From NCBI GenBank assembly GCA_947359465.1, contig OX375873.1, positions 88,768,478 to 88,832,477 of the forward strand: a DNA stretch of 64,000 bases, written 5' to 3'. Source of the stretch: Metellina segmentata. Its lineage: Eukaryota > Arthropoda > Arachnida > Araneae > Tetragnathidae. The number at the start of each line of letters is the position of its first letter. Position 1 is the first letter of the stretch. This document shows, one piece after another, positions 1-10,289 of the stretch. Below the pieces are notes generated by a model. It made no database searches, was not told the DNA's origin, and saw only the letters and a program-made list of their open reading frames with translations. Position numbers and translations under genes: made by a program.

Positions 1-165
1 TCAAAACGAAGGAAATCTGCATCTGTGCCTAAAGACATTCGTTTCCAGAACACTGGGTGCCACTGGCAAACAAGTGTCACATCACGAGAAAGATGTGAAA
101 TGTGTGACTCTAGGAAAGTTGACCGCATTCTAAGTGTTCAGAATGTAACATATTTCTGTGTGTAA
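1..165 (+). pseudogene. C-terminal piece of a piggyBac-like transposase (partial at window edge)
   Basis: Frame 1 is open from the window edge for 54 codons and stops at 163-165. The peptide has a basic start (KRRKS), a GCHW, then RERCEMCDSRK and finally YFC just before the stop. RxRCxxC, then basic residues, then an aromatic-C pair is the pattern of the cysteine-rich C-terminal domain of piggyBac/PGBD transposases, which binds the transposon ends. Only the first half of that domain is present; the later cysteine pairs are missing. A TTAA preceded by GGG at 561-567 fits the 3' end of the same element. The family call rests on this short motif plus the TTAA end. The rest of the gene lies outside the window. 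Confidence 0.45.
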
Positions 166-404
166 ATGATAATTTTTTTCAATACCATAAACGATAAAAG
201 TGACCTGCTTTCTGAATATAAGATACTGTAATAAATGAATAATTATTAACTATTATTTTTCTATTTTATATTTTTTTATATTATGCACAGAATTAGTTGA
301 TAAAATTATTGTTTAACTTTTTGAATATAATATTATTATTGCAAAAATAGTGTTATTATAATTACTTCCGTAAATTATGTATAGCAGTATTACGTACAAT
401 TATG

Positions 405-450
405 TGAATGTCTTTAGGCACAGATACAGATTTTCTTCTTTTTGAAGAAC
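405..450 (-). repeat. Inverted copy of the transposase segment at 1-45
   Basis: Read on the minus strand, about 37 bases here match positions 4-40 with few differences (both contain ATCTGTGCCTAAAGACATTC with one variable base before it). The two arms face each other across about 360 bases of A+T-rich DNA, so the end of this piggyBac-like remnant is a foldback. It may be a second truncated copy or an internal rearrangement. Confidence 0.6.
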
Positions 451-479
451 GAACTTCATAGAAGTGGACTTTAAGAAGT

Positions 480-567
480 CCCAATGGGTCTCAAAGCGTT
501 TAAATTAATACAATGCCATGAGATAACTGACAGGACTTTTAAGTCCCGTCAGTAAATAAAGGGTTAA
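480..567. mobile_element. piggyBac-like terminus with subterminal palindrome and TTAA target
   Basis: Positions 527-552 form a near-perfect 26-base palindrome (arms CTGACRGGACTT). The sequence then reaches GGG at 561-563 followed by TTAA at 564-567. piggyBac elements insert at TTAA and begin with CCC at the outer edge, which fits. A perfect 16-base palindrome, GGGACTTCGAAGTCCC, lies outside the TTAA at 669-684 and shares the TGACGGGACTT half-site, so a second element end may lie there. Confidence 0.45.
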
Positions 568-1190
568 CGAAACAATATTGTGAAACATGCATTCACATAA
601 TTGAACGTATAATTACTTACATTTAGTAATATTGATAGTATAATTACTCTCTTCCGTAAAGTCTTGACGGGACTTCGAAGTCCCACATTATTTTCCATGT
701 AATTAATGACCTTGGTGATGACTTATAATGGAAATTGTGTAAAAGGATGTTTACTTACAGCTAAATTAAGTATTTAAAAAAAGTTAGTACAAATTAGAAA
801 TAAAACTTTTAAGAAATTCAGCTAAAGGGCTAAATTCAATTAGATTTGAGATTTCATTTTTCAAAATATTGTAAAATTATATCGCATTATAGCATTTATG
901 GTCAATTCAGATATTTAATCACAGATAAGAATATCTTAATTTAAAGGTGTTAAAGGCTATAAAAAATCCAGAATTATTGTTATTGTGTTTCAAGTTATTT
1001 TTCTATAAATACTTATCCATTAATTATTACAATGCTTGAAGAAAATACAGAAATTAACTAATATTGCGTGTGTGGATATACATTTAACCAGTTAAAAACA
1101 ACTTCAACAAGTCTTTATTCCTCCTGTAGGTAGGAATTAAAATTTTCAAGCTGGAATTTTATAGTTAAGTACCTTATTTTTTATTTTAAC
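568..1190. other. A+T-rich non-coding stretch
   Basis: Apart from the 669-684 palindrome I see no coding frame, RNA gene or repeat that I can name here. Confidence 0.5.
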
Positions 1191-1229
1191 CCTTTGATGG
1201 ACATGAGCGAATAGCGTGTTGCATTAGTA

Positions 1230-1506
1230 CAGCTTCAGTCTACGGTTATATCGGTGGCAACGGCCTTGGCGCACTTTTCAAGTTGCTAAGAAAAGAATTA
1301 TTTCCAATGAACCAATGGAGTTCAATAATAGTTCAACGTATTTTGAAAGCACTCTCTAGAATATTTAAAATGAAAATTTAAACTGTCCGCTTGCCATTAT
1401 AAAAACTGCAATAACCGTAATATAGATGGGTTACTTTAACCTGCCATTACTCGCTACTACAAGTTCGCCAAAAGAGCGCCAAGGCTATAAACGTAGATTG
1501 AAGCTG
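1230..1506. mobile_element. TA-flanked MITE (copy 1 of a pair with 63129-63456)
   Basis: The left end CAGCTTCAGTCTACG is mirrored at the right end as ACGTAGATTGAAGCTG, and TA flanks both ends (1228-1229, 1507-1508). The termini continue inward with GGTGGCAACGGCCTTGGCGC on the left and its partly deleted complement on the right. A TA duplication with CAG starts is typical of Tc1/mariner-type non-autonomous elements. The interior matches the reverse complement of 63129-63456. No coding capacity. Confidence 0.75.
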
Positions 1507-1508
1507 TA

Positions 1509-2004
1509 CTGTTGCATTGCTCTTATACCCAGCATACACATGAGTAAATAACCACTTCTATTGGTTGAAAGAATCCAAAGAACGAATGTATTGGTGAAAA
1601 AGATCAAAACCGGCAAGAAAACAGGAAGAGGTGATTGCAGATGGCAGAACGGATCTTTGCGTGTGAACCTCTCAGAATGCTTGTAAAATCTTGTGTAGCT
1701 CTAAAATGTGTTAGACTTGATTTGTCGTTCTGCAGTCATATTTTTCTTTACGATGCCCTTATCAAGCATGGATCTAACACATCTCGACTTGGGTCACTTC
1801 TCTCTTTCTTTGAAAGTAATTTCAGCTCCATGTTAAATTCTCTGTCTTCTGAAACTGGATAAAATTGCTGAAATGAACAATGATCAATAGTTTTTTTTTT
1901 CATTCAAAGCCTGTTAGAAGTGAAACACTGTTCGTCCCACAAGGGATGAATGCGAAGGGTATATTAATTGAAGGGCTCCGGATAACAAATTGATAAGACA
2001 CAAA
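1509..2004. other. Non-coding stretch with a short unrecognised open frame
   Basis: A 75-codon plus-strand frame at 1635-1862 has no motif I recognise and no splice or promoter context. I do not call it a gene. Confidence 0.3.
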
Positions 2005-2006
2005 TA

Positions 2007-3310
2007 CAGAGGCTGTTCACACATTTTTTAAACAATGTATTCTGTATTCACAACACTAAATTACATAAAATTCTTGTGTTTTAAATGTTCTATTTGATAG
2101 TCCTTATTCTGAACTATCTTTCGACACAGTAATTTCCAGGATAATAATACCTTTTAGAGTGTCAGAAGAGGTATTCTATCCCATTCCTCCTGAACAGCTT
2201 TCCAGAGTCCTGTAAGGGTTGTGGGACGACGTTTGGATAATGCAGATTTTAAAAGTCCGAAAGCACAAAAATCCATAGGTGATACATCGGGAGATTTAGT
2301 AGGGATATCAGTGTAGGGTATGGTCTTGATACCGGTTTTTTGTTCCATTTCTTTTAGGAAATTTACAGTGGATTTTGATGTGTGACTGCTAGCTTTGTCT
2401 TGATGGAGTTCCACAGATTGATGGCACTGTGGATAAAGCGATGGTATTTCATTCAGAAAAATTGGCGATAAAATATGTTCCTGATTGTATTTGGAGTTAA
2501 CCATGACATTTTTTTCCACTCTCTTTATTTTTAACTTGCCACTATATAAAAAACCAGCAACAATCATGAATCCCTTAGAAAAACTTTCTTTTGATTCTGT
2601 GAACCATGTACTTAAATTTTTTTCTTCCCTTTTATGATAATAAATGGCTCTTTTTTGCTGCAATCATTTAAATACACCCATGATTCCTCAATTTGTTACA
2701 TTTTTTTCCCAATTTTCTTTGGATAAGTGTTTTTCATATAGAATTCGGCAGTGTGTTCTGCGTTCAGCGATATGCTTTGGAGAAAGACGATGCACATTGC
2801 GTTTTTTCGCTGTCTTAAGATTTAAACCAACGTTTATCATTTTGTTTAAAGTGGACAAAGAGCATTTTAATGATTTTGCAACTGTCCTTTGACTAGGGGG
2901 ATTTTCTTTTAACATTAAACAACGTACCTTTGCAATACTCGAAGATGTCCGTTTCTTCCTTCGATACTTTTTTGGAATTTTTGTCCCATTTGAGGCTCTA
3001 ATTTGACATTTTTTTCCCTTTCTTGTTGACGATATTACCTATCTTCGCTTTAGATATCACAAAACCATGACTCTCACATCTTTTTTGGATAACGGAATAT
3101 GAATATTTCTCTTCGGAAAGAGCATAAATATAGACTTCGAACCACTGCTTCGTTAAAAACGCCATTTTGAATAAAAACAAACCTCTCAAGCCGCAGACGA
3201 TAATTTTGACTTTTAAAAACATAGTACAACTGCAATTATTTCTTTTGCAGCAAACGATTTTTTATTACCGCTAACCAAAATCGTCTCAAAAAATGTGCGA
3301 ACAGCCTCTG
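2007..3310 (-). mobile_element. Tc1/mariner DD41D-type transposon, copy 1, both ends present
   Basis: The ends are inverted copies (CAGAGGCTGTTCRCACATTTTTT, variable at one base) with TA on both outer sides (2005-2006 and 3311-3312). The 1304-base element contains the decayed transposase gene on the minus strand. The same right-hand terminus closes the sister copy at 53258, which confirms the boundary. The 41-residue spacing between the last two catalytic aspartates is that of the rosa-like DD41D group of the superfamily (established knowledge). Confidence 0.85.
2154..3222 (-). pseudogene. DD41D transposase pseudogene (copy 1)
   Basis: Three minus-strand frames cover the enzyme in order. 3222-2998 is an N-terminal helical DNA-binding region (LTKQWFEVYIYALSEEKYSY). 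2915-2688 is a second helix-turn-helix-like region and linker. 2663-2154 is the catalytic C-terminal half, with ELHQDKASSHTS and DVSPMDFCAFG. There are 41 residues between the second Asp (HQDK) and the third (SPMD). The first catalytic motif, IDESW in the sister copy, is destroyed: the bases read ACAAATTGAGGAATCATGG, which breaks the frame and removes the Asp codon. This copy cannot make an active transposase. It would have cut and rejoined DNA at TA sites. Confidence 0.85.
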
Positions 3311-3312
3311 TA

Positions 3313-4200
3313 TATTCTGTAGTGAAAAAATAATAACAAAATAAGTTTCAAAGAATTTCTGATTGTTTGACGAGAGTGCGTAGTACTTATAAGTTAAAGA
3401 TAACTATTTCTTAAAATTTGATGAACCATTCTAATTTTGGAAATTTTTTAAAATTAAAAATGCAAAACTGAAAAGTTTGATAAGTGGTTAATAACTATAT
3501 TTTCCGTAGCCTTTTCAATTACATATTTATGCTACCAAATATTCTTACCTATCTTCTCTTCTATTGTTACCTTATTATTATCCTACAGTATCATTCTGTA
3601 AGGTTTTAATGGGTGCCATTTGGTAAACTTTGATTCACGCTTGTGAATTTGCCTTAACATTTTATATGTTGCTTTGCTTTTATCTCCATGTTTGTTAGCG
3701 CTCTTTTAAATTTACTCATTTTAAAGTTTATGCGACATTTAAATTATTATGAGAACGCAAATATGAAAGATTGCTCTGTCAGACTTCTTTAGGAACAGGC
3801 ATGTTAATTTCCTATTATATACATTAAGATAAGTCATATTAATATGTTCTGATTGCAAAGTGCAGTTGATAATAATGCTAATAATATTGATAAGTTGACA
3901 CATTCACCGCTTCAAATATTTCCTCTCTGCAACATCGAGCAAATATGAAAATTTCTAGATCCTCTTAACAATAAATTCCTCTTGGGTGAAATTCTATATA
4001 TTTCTACTATAAATTTCTTTAAAGTTGAGTAAATATCGACCCATGTAATTCAGCATCGTTCAAATAAACAATTATCGTACGTCTCTTAAACAAGTACACT
4101 TCGAAACTGAATTGCCTCAAAGTATTTTTATCAATTGCAAAGTATTGCGTATTGTTCCGCGGAAGAACAGTTGCAACAGCATTAGTAACAGGAGGATTGC
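3313..4200. other. A+T-rich non-coding stretch
   Basis: No open frame of note, no RNA gene and no repeat that I can match elsewhere in the window. Confidence 0.5.
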
Positions 4201-4234
4201 GAGCTCAAAATTTGATGCGACCAAAGATCTTTCC

Positions 4235-4456
4235 CGTCGTGTATTTTGGGCTGGTGGACCTTAAATCTGTCGTGACTTCAAATGTGTTCACTTTGACTTG
4301 AAGTAGAACTTTTTTAGAGTGTTTCTTAAAGGTTGACCTCGTCATCTGACCGTAGTTGAAAATTACGAGGTGTTTTCGTCGGATATTTATCTTCGAGATT
4401 GATGCCGGATCGTCGTCTTTATATTGTAGTGTTGCTCTAATGCGACGGTTCAACAT
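4235..4456 (+). mobile_element. SINE family 1 body, truncated
   Basis: Shares the family body blocks in order: GGTG..CCTTAAATCTGTCGTG, CTCGTCATCTGACCG, AAATTACGAGGTGTT, a GATTGATGCCGGAT..CGTC block and GTTGCTCTAATGCGACG. The tRNA-like head is missing, so this copy is 5' truncated. Any reading frame across it is incidental. Confidence 0.75.
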
Positions 4457-4531
4457 AGAATATATCTTAAGCAAAATATTTTCTTTTATGACAGTTTATA
4501 AGCATTACACTTGAAGCACTAATTGCTGATA

Positions 4532-5130
4532 CAGTGGCAGTCGCTGCACCACCCCAAAACGAGGGTGTGAACATGCCTAACTGGAGGATTTTGGAAAAGC
4601 TACCACGCATGCACTACGCTACGATAATGGACTGGACAACAAGTTGTGATGGCATAAGGGAAGTAATACATGCTTAAGCGTGTGTGGGGCGGGAGGGGTC
4701 CACTACGTGCTTCAATTACACTAGCAACCCTTCTGGGCATACTTTCAACACGGTTTTGATACACAGCTATGGGTATTTGTGTCCATTCCTGCTGCAAGAA
4801 TGTCGCCAGCTCAGCTGTAGATTTGGGACGGGGTTCCCTGGTCCGTAAGCGTCGCTCTAACTCGTCCAACAAATGTTCTATGGGGTTTAGGTCGGGACTC
4901 TGAGAAGGCCAGGGAAGACATTTTACACCCATATCTTGATACCACTGCTTGACAGAGGCTGCAACATGACATGAAGCGTTGTCGTCCTGGAAGTTACATT
5001 CGTCCATTCCATAAAATTGCCTGAGCGACGAAGAACCTGACTGTCCAAAATGTTTATGTAGGTGTGGCGTTCAATTGACCATGAACAACATGCAAAGGTC
5101 CCAGGCCATACCATTATTGTAGGGTAGTTT
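4532..5130 (-). pseudogene. Tc1-like DD34E transposase remnant
   Basis: Minus-strand frames at 5114-4923 and 5007-4600 overlap out of frame and together give the C-terminal half of a Tc1 transposase: FQDDNASCHVAASVKQWYQDMG, then SPDLNPIEHLLDELERRL, then the usual QEWTQIP tail. There are 34 residues between the Asp of QDDN and the Glu of PIEH, the classical DD34E spacing. The N-terminal half and the first Asp are absent. The right side may start at TA 4530-4531 followed by CAGTGGCAG, a typical Tc1 terminus, but no matching left end is visible. Truncated and frameshifted. Confidence 0.85.
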
Positions 5131-5318
5131 ATATGCGTCGTCTAAAAACCACTTAACTTCAAGCAGCCAACATAACTTCGGCAAAAACAAGATTCGAACA
5201 CTTAACAAAGTGCATCGGTTTACAAGTTTTGTAAGAGTAATGCCTTTAGCAGCTTGATTACTTATGAAGTCTAAGCAAAATCTAGAGAGGCTGAAATTTG
5301 CATGGTTTGTAAAAGATA

Positions 5319-5949
5319 CACTCTATAGCAAAAAAATAAATCAAATGCGTGGCATAGACTGAAAAAGTTCTCGTATGTTGTCCTGTGGATATCTTGCCAA
5401 ATTGTCTCCAACTATCGGGCTAAATGGTCAACATTCCGGGATGGTTGCAATCAGCTTCACATAACGTCCCAAATGTGTTCTATGGGATTGAGATCAGGAG
5501 ACCTAGCTGGGCGAGGAAGTGTTAGGAAAGCTAAAAGACAGTTGCAAGCACACATGCTGTTTGCGGCCGGGCATTATCTTGATGAAAAGTAAGTACCGGG
5601 GTGTCGCAAAAGGAACGGTACCACAACCGGTCGTAGAATGTCGTCTACGTACTGCTGTGCTGTAAGTGTGCCAGAAATGACTAACAAAGGGGTCCGGCTA
5701 TCAAAGGAGATGGCAACCCAGACCATAACGTGGCGTTGGGGCATGTGTGGCGTACGATAGTAAGGGCAGTATCACCACGCTGCCTTGGACATCTCCAGAG
5801 GCGTCTGCGGTTATCGTCAGGACATAGTTGGAAACGGGACTCGTCACTAAGGGCTATACGTCCCCCAGTCAGCGTCGTTCCAAGTTTATAGAGCCCAGCA
5901 CCACTGTAATTCTGCACCTTTTTGTGCGTCGATTTTTTTTAATAGAGTG
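5319..5949 (-). mobile_element. Second Tc1-like DD34E element, both ends present, internally deleted
   Basis: CACTCTAT at 5319 and ATAGAGTG ending at 5949 are inverted ends flanked by TA on each side. Between them is a shortened minus-strand transposase gene. An N-terminal catalytic piece (LSDESRFQLCPDDNRRRLWR, 5917-5681) carries the first Asp. After further frame breaks, about 5530-5460 encodes SPDLNPIEH with the catalytic Glu. At 631 bases it is under half the size of a full Tc1. It is a different lineage from 4532-5130, since both contain the PIEH region with different sequence. Confidence 0.75.
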
Positions 5950-6022
5950 TATGTTTTGTACTTATGAGGTTTAAATATTCATCTAAAAAACACTCATTTG
6001 TTCATACAGATCAATTTTTTAG

Positions 6023-6138
6023 CTTTGACACCCGGCTGTAGTTCAAAATTACAAGATATTATCCTTGGATCTTTCTCTGCGGGATTGATATCGGACAGAC
6101 ACCAATAGCCTGTTGTATTGGTCTAATACGAAGCTAAT
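6023..6138 (+). mobile_element. SINE family 1 fragment
   Basis: Only the 3' part of the body is present: GGCTGTAGTTCAAAATTAC, the GATTGATATCGGACAG block, AATAGCCTGTTGT and a degenerate tail AATACGAAGCTAAT. Confidence 0.6.
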
Positions 6139-6139
6139 T

Positions 6140-7778
6140 CCATATTCAAAAAAGTTCGCTGAAATTTTGATCTCCGATTAAAGTTGTTCCTAATGCCGTT
6201 AACAGTTCTTTTAATAGCAATTTTTTTCTTGTAAAGATTGTTGCATACAGAACTTATGACAGTGAAACGAAACGTCAGTTTATTTTGCATTGAATGAATT
6301 TAATGTATGTCTTACACACATTCGCAATAAATTAGACTTAAATTCATCTGCGTTTCTATTTATTATTTTTTATTAGTAATAGCGTTGAAGGAATAAACTA
6401 TCATACAAGTCTCTTACCTTTTAGTCGAAGTTTCAATAAGCTGTTTTAAAATTGAGCACCTTTCTTTTAGATTACATAAGAACTTATTACAGAAAATTTT
6501 AAGCTTATTAAATTTAATGATTAACTATCAATTTTTTCAATCAAAAAATTTTTTGAGCTTATTAACATTATTTGATGATTAATTATACAGCAGAACAGGC
6601 CAGACATTGCAGTTTTCGTGAGTGTTATCTCTTTAAACACTTATTTTGAATTTTTGTCATTCTCTTACTTTATGTTTCTGTTACTTTTATTAACTTTTAA
6701 TTCAGAAATTGCTTGCCTGAACTTACCTTATTCATAATTGTAAAAAATACAATACAAAATGTAGATTTTCGCAAATTGAAAGGAAAACAAAATTAAGGAT
6801 TTTTTAGTAATTTCGTGGTCATTGACATATGATGGGATTCGACCATAAATGTTTTTAATTTGTACAATTTGTTAAAAAAAATTTCATGGTTTTCTTGACA
6901 CTTTAAAGTTTACTTAATTGTATCAACTTATATTAATTATACAATTTTTAGTACAAAATCAAATTCAAGCAAACATGCAAAACGACCAATTATACTTTTT
7001 AAATTTGTGATGGAAAAATTAGGCTTTTAAACTGTCTATTAACTTCACAAATAGGCTCTAATGAAAAAAAACTTCTCCCACTAAATAGAATAATTCTTCT
7101 TTGAGGCAGACAGGCTATTTTATAGTAGAAGAATCGTAAGATGGTATGTTATTCAAAATTAACTGTCAGTTTGAATTAATTGTAAATATGTTCTAAAATC
7201 TTCTCTTAGAATAACAGTTTTATAACACATTAAAAGCCTAAAAACTGTTTCATTAGCAGATAAAGTGTAAGGATAGCATACACCAATAATCTAAAATAGT
7301 AGTTAAGGTTTATTTATAAAACGTTTCTACTAAAGAGGAAAGTCTAGTTTTGAATAGATTAGTTTTGTTATAGGCTATATGTGAATCAATAAAATTTTGA
7401 GTAGAACTGAAAAACGTATTTAAAATGAAGCAGAAATGTTAGGATTCACTATGTTAATGGCAATCAAAAGCCATTCTTAATTATATTGTAGCATTATAAT
7501 ATAAAAATGTATTGTATGCACACGTAAGAAAGAATCTCAAATTTTATTTTGCCACACACAAACTATACTTATTTTGTGAAATGTTTTTTTGGAAAGAAAA
7601 ATATATTTGAAACATATCTCGCCATTTCCTTAAATAATAACGACGACATTTCTGTTACGTCACCATAAACCACAAACAGAAAGTCCTTCCCTCATTTATA
7701 AACTAAATTCAAAACAAATTTCAATTACTTATCTTCTGTTATGATTCTGTGCATTATGTGACAAAGTAGTTAATTTCA
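6140..7778. other. A+T-rich intronic stretch
   Basis: Strong A and T runs, no sustained reading frame, no RNA gene and no repeat that I can pair with another part of the window. Confidence 0.5.
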
Positions 7779-7895
7779 TTGATACAGACAGGCAAGTTAT
7801 AAAAAACACCACAAAAACTGGTAAAATAAATAAATATTAGCCGAACAAATAATAAATAGTGTCGTCTCTAAATGTAATTTCATATTTCTTTGCAT
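7779..7895 (+). repeat. Dispersed repeat, paired with 8568-8680
   Basis: GATACAGACAGGC, GTTATAAAAAAC, ATTAGCC and AATAATAAATAG recur in the same order and orientation about 790 bases downstream, with clear divergence. The two copies bracket a SINE fragment and a tandem array. Family unknown. Confidence 0.6.
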
Positions 7896-8057
7896 ATTTC
7901 ATAAACTATAAAATGTTATTTAGAATATGCTTTAAAATTGTAACACTCAAAACCAGAATTGACAGATGATTAAATTAAAAACATTAAAAAGATTATCATT
8001 CTGGATCAAAGATTATCAATGGCAGATATGTTGTTGAATTTATACCGCACCAGATCA

Positions 8058-8120
8058 ACACAAATGGGTTTTGGTAACGGTCTGGGATAAATCCCGAAGG
8101 AGGAAAAGATCCAAGAACCA
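8058..8120 (-). mobile_element. SINE family 1 short fragment
   Basis: GGTAACGGTCTGGGATAAAT, then CCCGAAGG and AAAAGATCC, match the minus-strand 3' body of the family. Too short to say more. Confidence 0.4.
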
Positions 8121-8140
8121 CTCATTCTGACAGATCGAAT

Positions 8141-8466
8141 CAATCGATTGTTTAGTACAAGAACATGCTGTGTTCTTTTACCAACTCAATCGATTGTTTA
8201 ATACAAGAACATGCTGTGTTCTTTTACCAACTCAATCGATTGTTTAGTACAAGAACATACTGTGTTCTTTTACCAACTCAATCGATTGTTTAGTACAAGA
8301 ACATGCTGTGTTCTTTTACCAACTCAATCGATTATTTAATACAAGAACATGCTGTGTTCTTTTACCAACTCAATCTATTGTTTAGTACAAGAACATACTG
8401 CGTTATTTTACCAACTCAATCGATTGTTTAGTACAATAACATGCTGTGTACTTTTACCAACTCAAC
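8141..8466. repeat. 46-bp tandem array, about seven units
   Basis: Unit blocks CAATCGATTGTTTAGTACA, AGAACATGCTGTGTTCTTTT and ACCAACT repeat head to tail, with a few substitutions per unit and a decayed last unit. Each unit holds a CAATCGATTG palindrome and an AGAACA..TGTTCT inverted pair. Short spurious open frames cross it (for example 8349-8570). Confidence 0.9.
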
Positions 8467-8567
8467 TCAAAATCAGCCAACCTTATCAACATCTCATTCA
8501 TAACACCTTAAAAAACGGAGTTTGGATTGCCTGCATCAAAGGCCAATTAAAAAAGGTAAATCCCAAT

Positions 8568-8680
8568 TGATACAGACAGGCGCGTTATAAAAAGCAACAC
8601 TAAACGTTGTTAAAGTCGATCGTTATTAGCCAAGGAAATAATAAATAGGGGGTCTCCTAATGGAATTTAAAATAATCACA
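8568..8680 (+). repeat. Second copy of the 7779-7895 repeat
   Basis: Same block order as 7779-7895 (GATACAGACAGGCGCGTTAT, ATTAGCC, AATAATAAATAG), same orientation. Confidence 0.6.
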
Positions 8681-8689
8681 GAGGTTTTG

Positions 8690-9025
8690 CCACGGAGACA
8701 GTTCTAAACACCTCCGAAATATGCCGAGACGATAAAACGTATCACACTTAAGCCCGACTTTATTTCTCTCTTATTAAGAATTCTCCTCTGATATTAAGAG
8801 ATTAAGGTCTTGAGTCGCGAGGCTTGGAATAATTCCCTTTACGACTCGTCGCTGCTACAAGACACGCTGGAAGGTGGGATGAAAGTGAGATTACTCGGCG
8901 CCTCGACCAATTGTTTGGCAGCCGTTTCACAGACAGTGATTTCAAGAGAGGGTACTGATGAATTGAGGATCGTAGTAATGCTTCGGTATACTAGGACGCT
9001 GTGTTTCGGTCTGTTACGTTAAATT
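8690..9025. promoter_or_regulatory. Candidate regulatory island in the Pitx intron
   Basis: More balanced base composition than the flanks, single copy within the window, no coding frame with recognisable features. Contains homeodomain-type GATTAAGG. A conserved non-coding element is a guess from composition and location only. Confidence 0.2.
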
Positions 9026-9350
9026 TCAAATAGTCAATGAATGGTCTTGATTAACTGAGTTGTGTTGAGGTGTTTGCTGCTTTGGAGTCCGGTGGTAGAA
9101 TTGATTTCCTATACTGGTCTCAATATCCTGGTGTATTTAGGATTCTGTAAGTCTATATTTGTTTGGGAAAGCGCAGTTGCATGTATTTATTTGAAAATGA
9201 GTCACCATTCCTGATTTTATTTTTCAATAGCTGATTGATTATATGTTTGAAATATGCATACAAAATGAATAGTTAAATGCAGAAACCACGCGAGTATCAC
9301 TTTTCAAATTTAATAAAAGTTGACTCTGAAACCACATAATTCAGTGATTT

Positions 9351-9803
9351 GCCCTGTGCACGCATCCGATTTTTCAACGTGCGGCGCCCCTGCCGCAACG
9401 CAAGTTCGGTCTGAGTTACATTAGATCCAATGAAGTAGTGCACACATGCCTCCTATGCCGCTGCGGTGACGCACGTCCAACTTGCGAGCAATTTATACAG
9501 TAATTCCCCACGGCGCCGCAGCTCACCGCAAACGCTTCTCCGGTCTGAAGTACCTTGTTTTCATAAATAAATGGAAGATAAATAATACTTAATAACTGGT
9601 TGTATCCAGTAATGTCTATTTTGTTTCAAAATATACTTTTTTGTACACCTAGTAAGCGAAATAAACACTTTTTCTTCAATAGAATATTCATCGCAAATGG
9701 CGCGAAATGAGTACTTGCGTCATTTCACGGTTATGTTTGCATAGTTGGCCTTCGATACCGCAGCGGCGACGCACGTTGAAAAACCGGATGTATGCACCGG
9801 GCC
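9351..9803. mobile_element. PIF/Harbinger-like MITE, copy 1 (pair of 61021-61482)
   Basis: Ends are imperfect inverted copies: GCCCTGTGCACGCATCCG on the left and CGGATGTATGCACCGGGCC on the right, continuing inward with CAACGTGCGGCGCC-like and GCAGCGGCGACGCACGTTG blocks. The whole 453-base unit matches 61021-61482 with modest divergence. No coding capacity. The GGCCCGGTGCAC termini and a 3-base TTA at the better-preserved copy suggest PIF/Harbinger. That superfamily call is tentative. Confidence 0.7.
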
Positions 9804-10260
9804 TTATGTGGATTAGGCACTCAACTCATTTTTGACGTGAATATGTCTTTAAAATCGGAATAGTACTGGGAGTGTGGATGAAAAGTAGAGGGTACAACTG
9901 TTATGTCTTATGATGTCATTAGAACTAGAACTAACACTCAGAAGGTAAATATAGCATCGTATTGACATAGGTTATCCGCACCTCACAGAAACTTCGAATC
10001 AATTGCGCATTTGCACTGAGCATGGGAATGGGGTTCGCACTGATCGGAATTCTACGATGCTTGATGAGCTTTGGGTCAGTATTACTTTGGATTGCGTGGA
10101 GTGAGGACTGCGTAATTGGTATCACTCTAAAGCAACCTAACTGCGATGACAAATCTTTGATCAATTAAATTATCCCTCACTATCAATATCAAACTACTCT
10201 ATAATTGTTCAACTGCAATAATTGTATTTAACTCTTATTCAAATCGCTCAAACTTCCTAT
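9804..10260. other. Non-coding intronic stretch
   Basis: A 77-codon minus-strand frame (9931-10164) shows no recognisable motif. Nothing else supported. Confidence 0.4.
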
Positions 10261-10289
10261 ATCTGCTTTATTCATTTCACAATCCAAGG

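Noticed and set aside
4532..5949. One single Tc1 element spanning both transposase pieces
   Set aside because: Both parts contain the SPDLNPIEH catalytic region with different sequence, and 5319-5949 has its own inverted ends with TA flanks, so they are two elements.
8349..8363. Glucocorticoid-type response element
   Set aside because: The half-sites are separated by 5 bases, not 3, and arthropods lack the classical receptor, so only the palindrome is reported.
8141..8466. CRISPR-like array
   Set aside because: There are no unique spacers; the units are contiguous tandem repeats in a eukaryotic intron.
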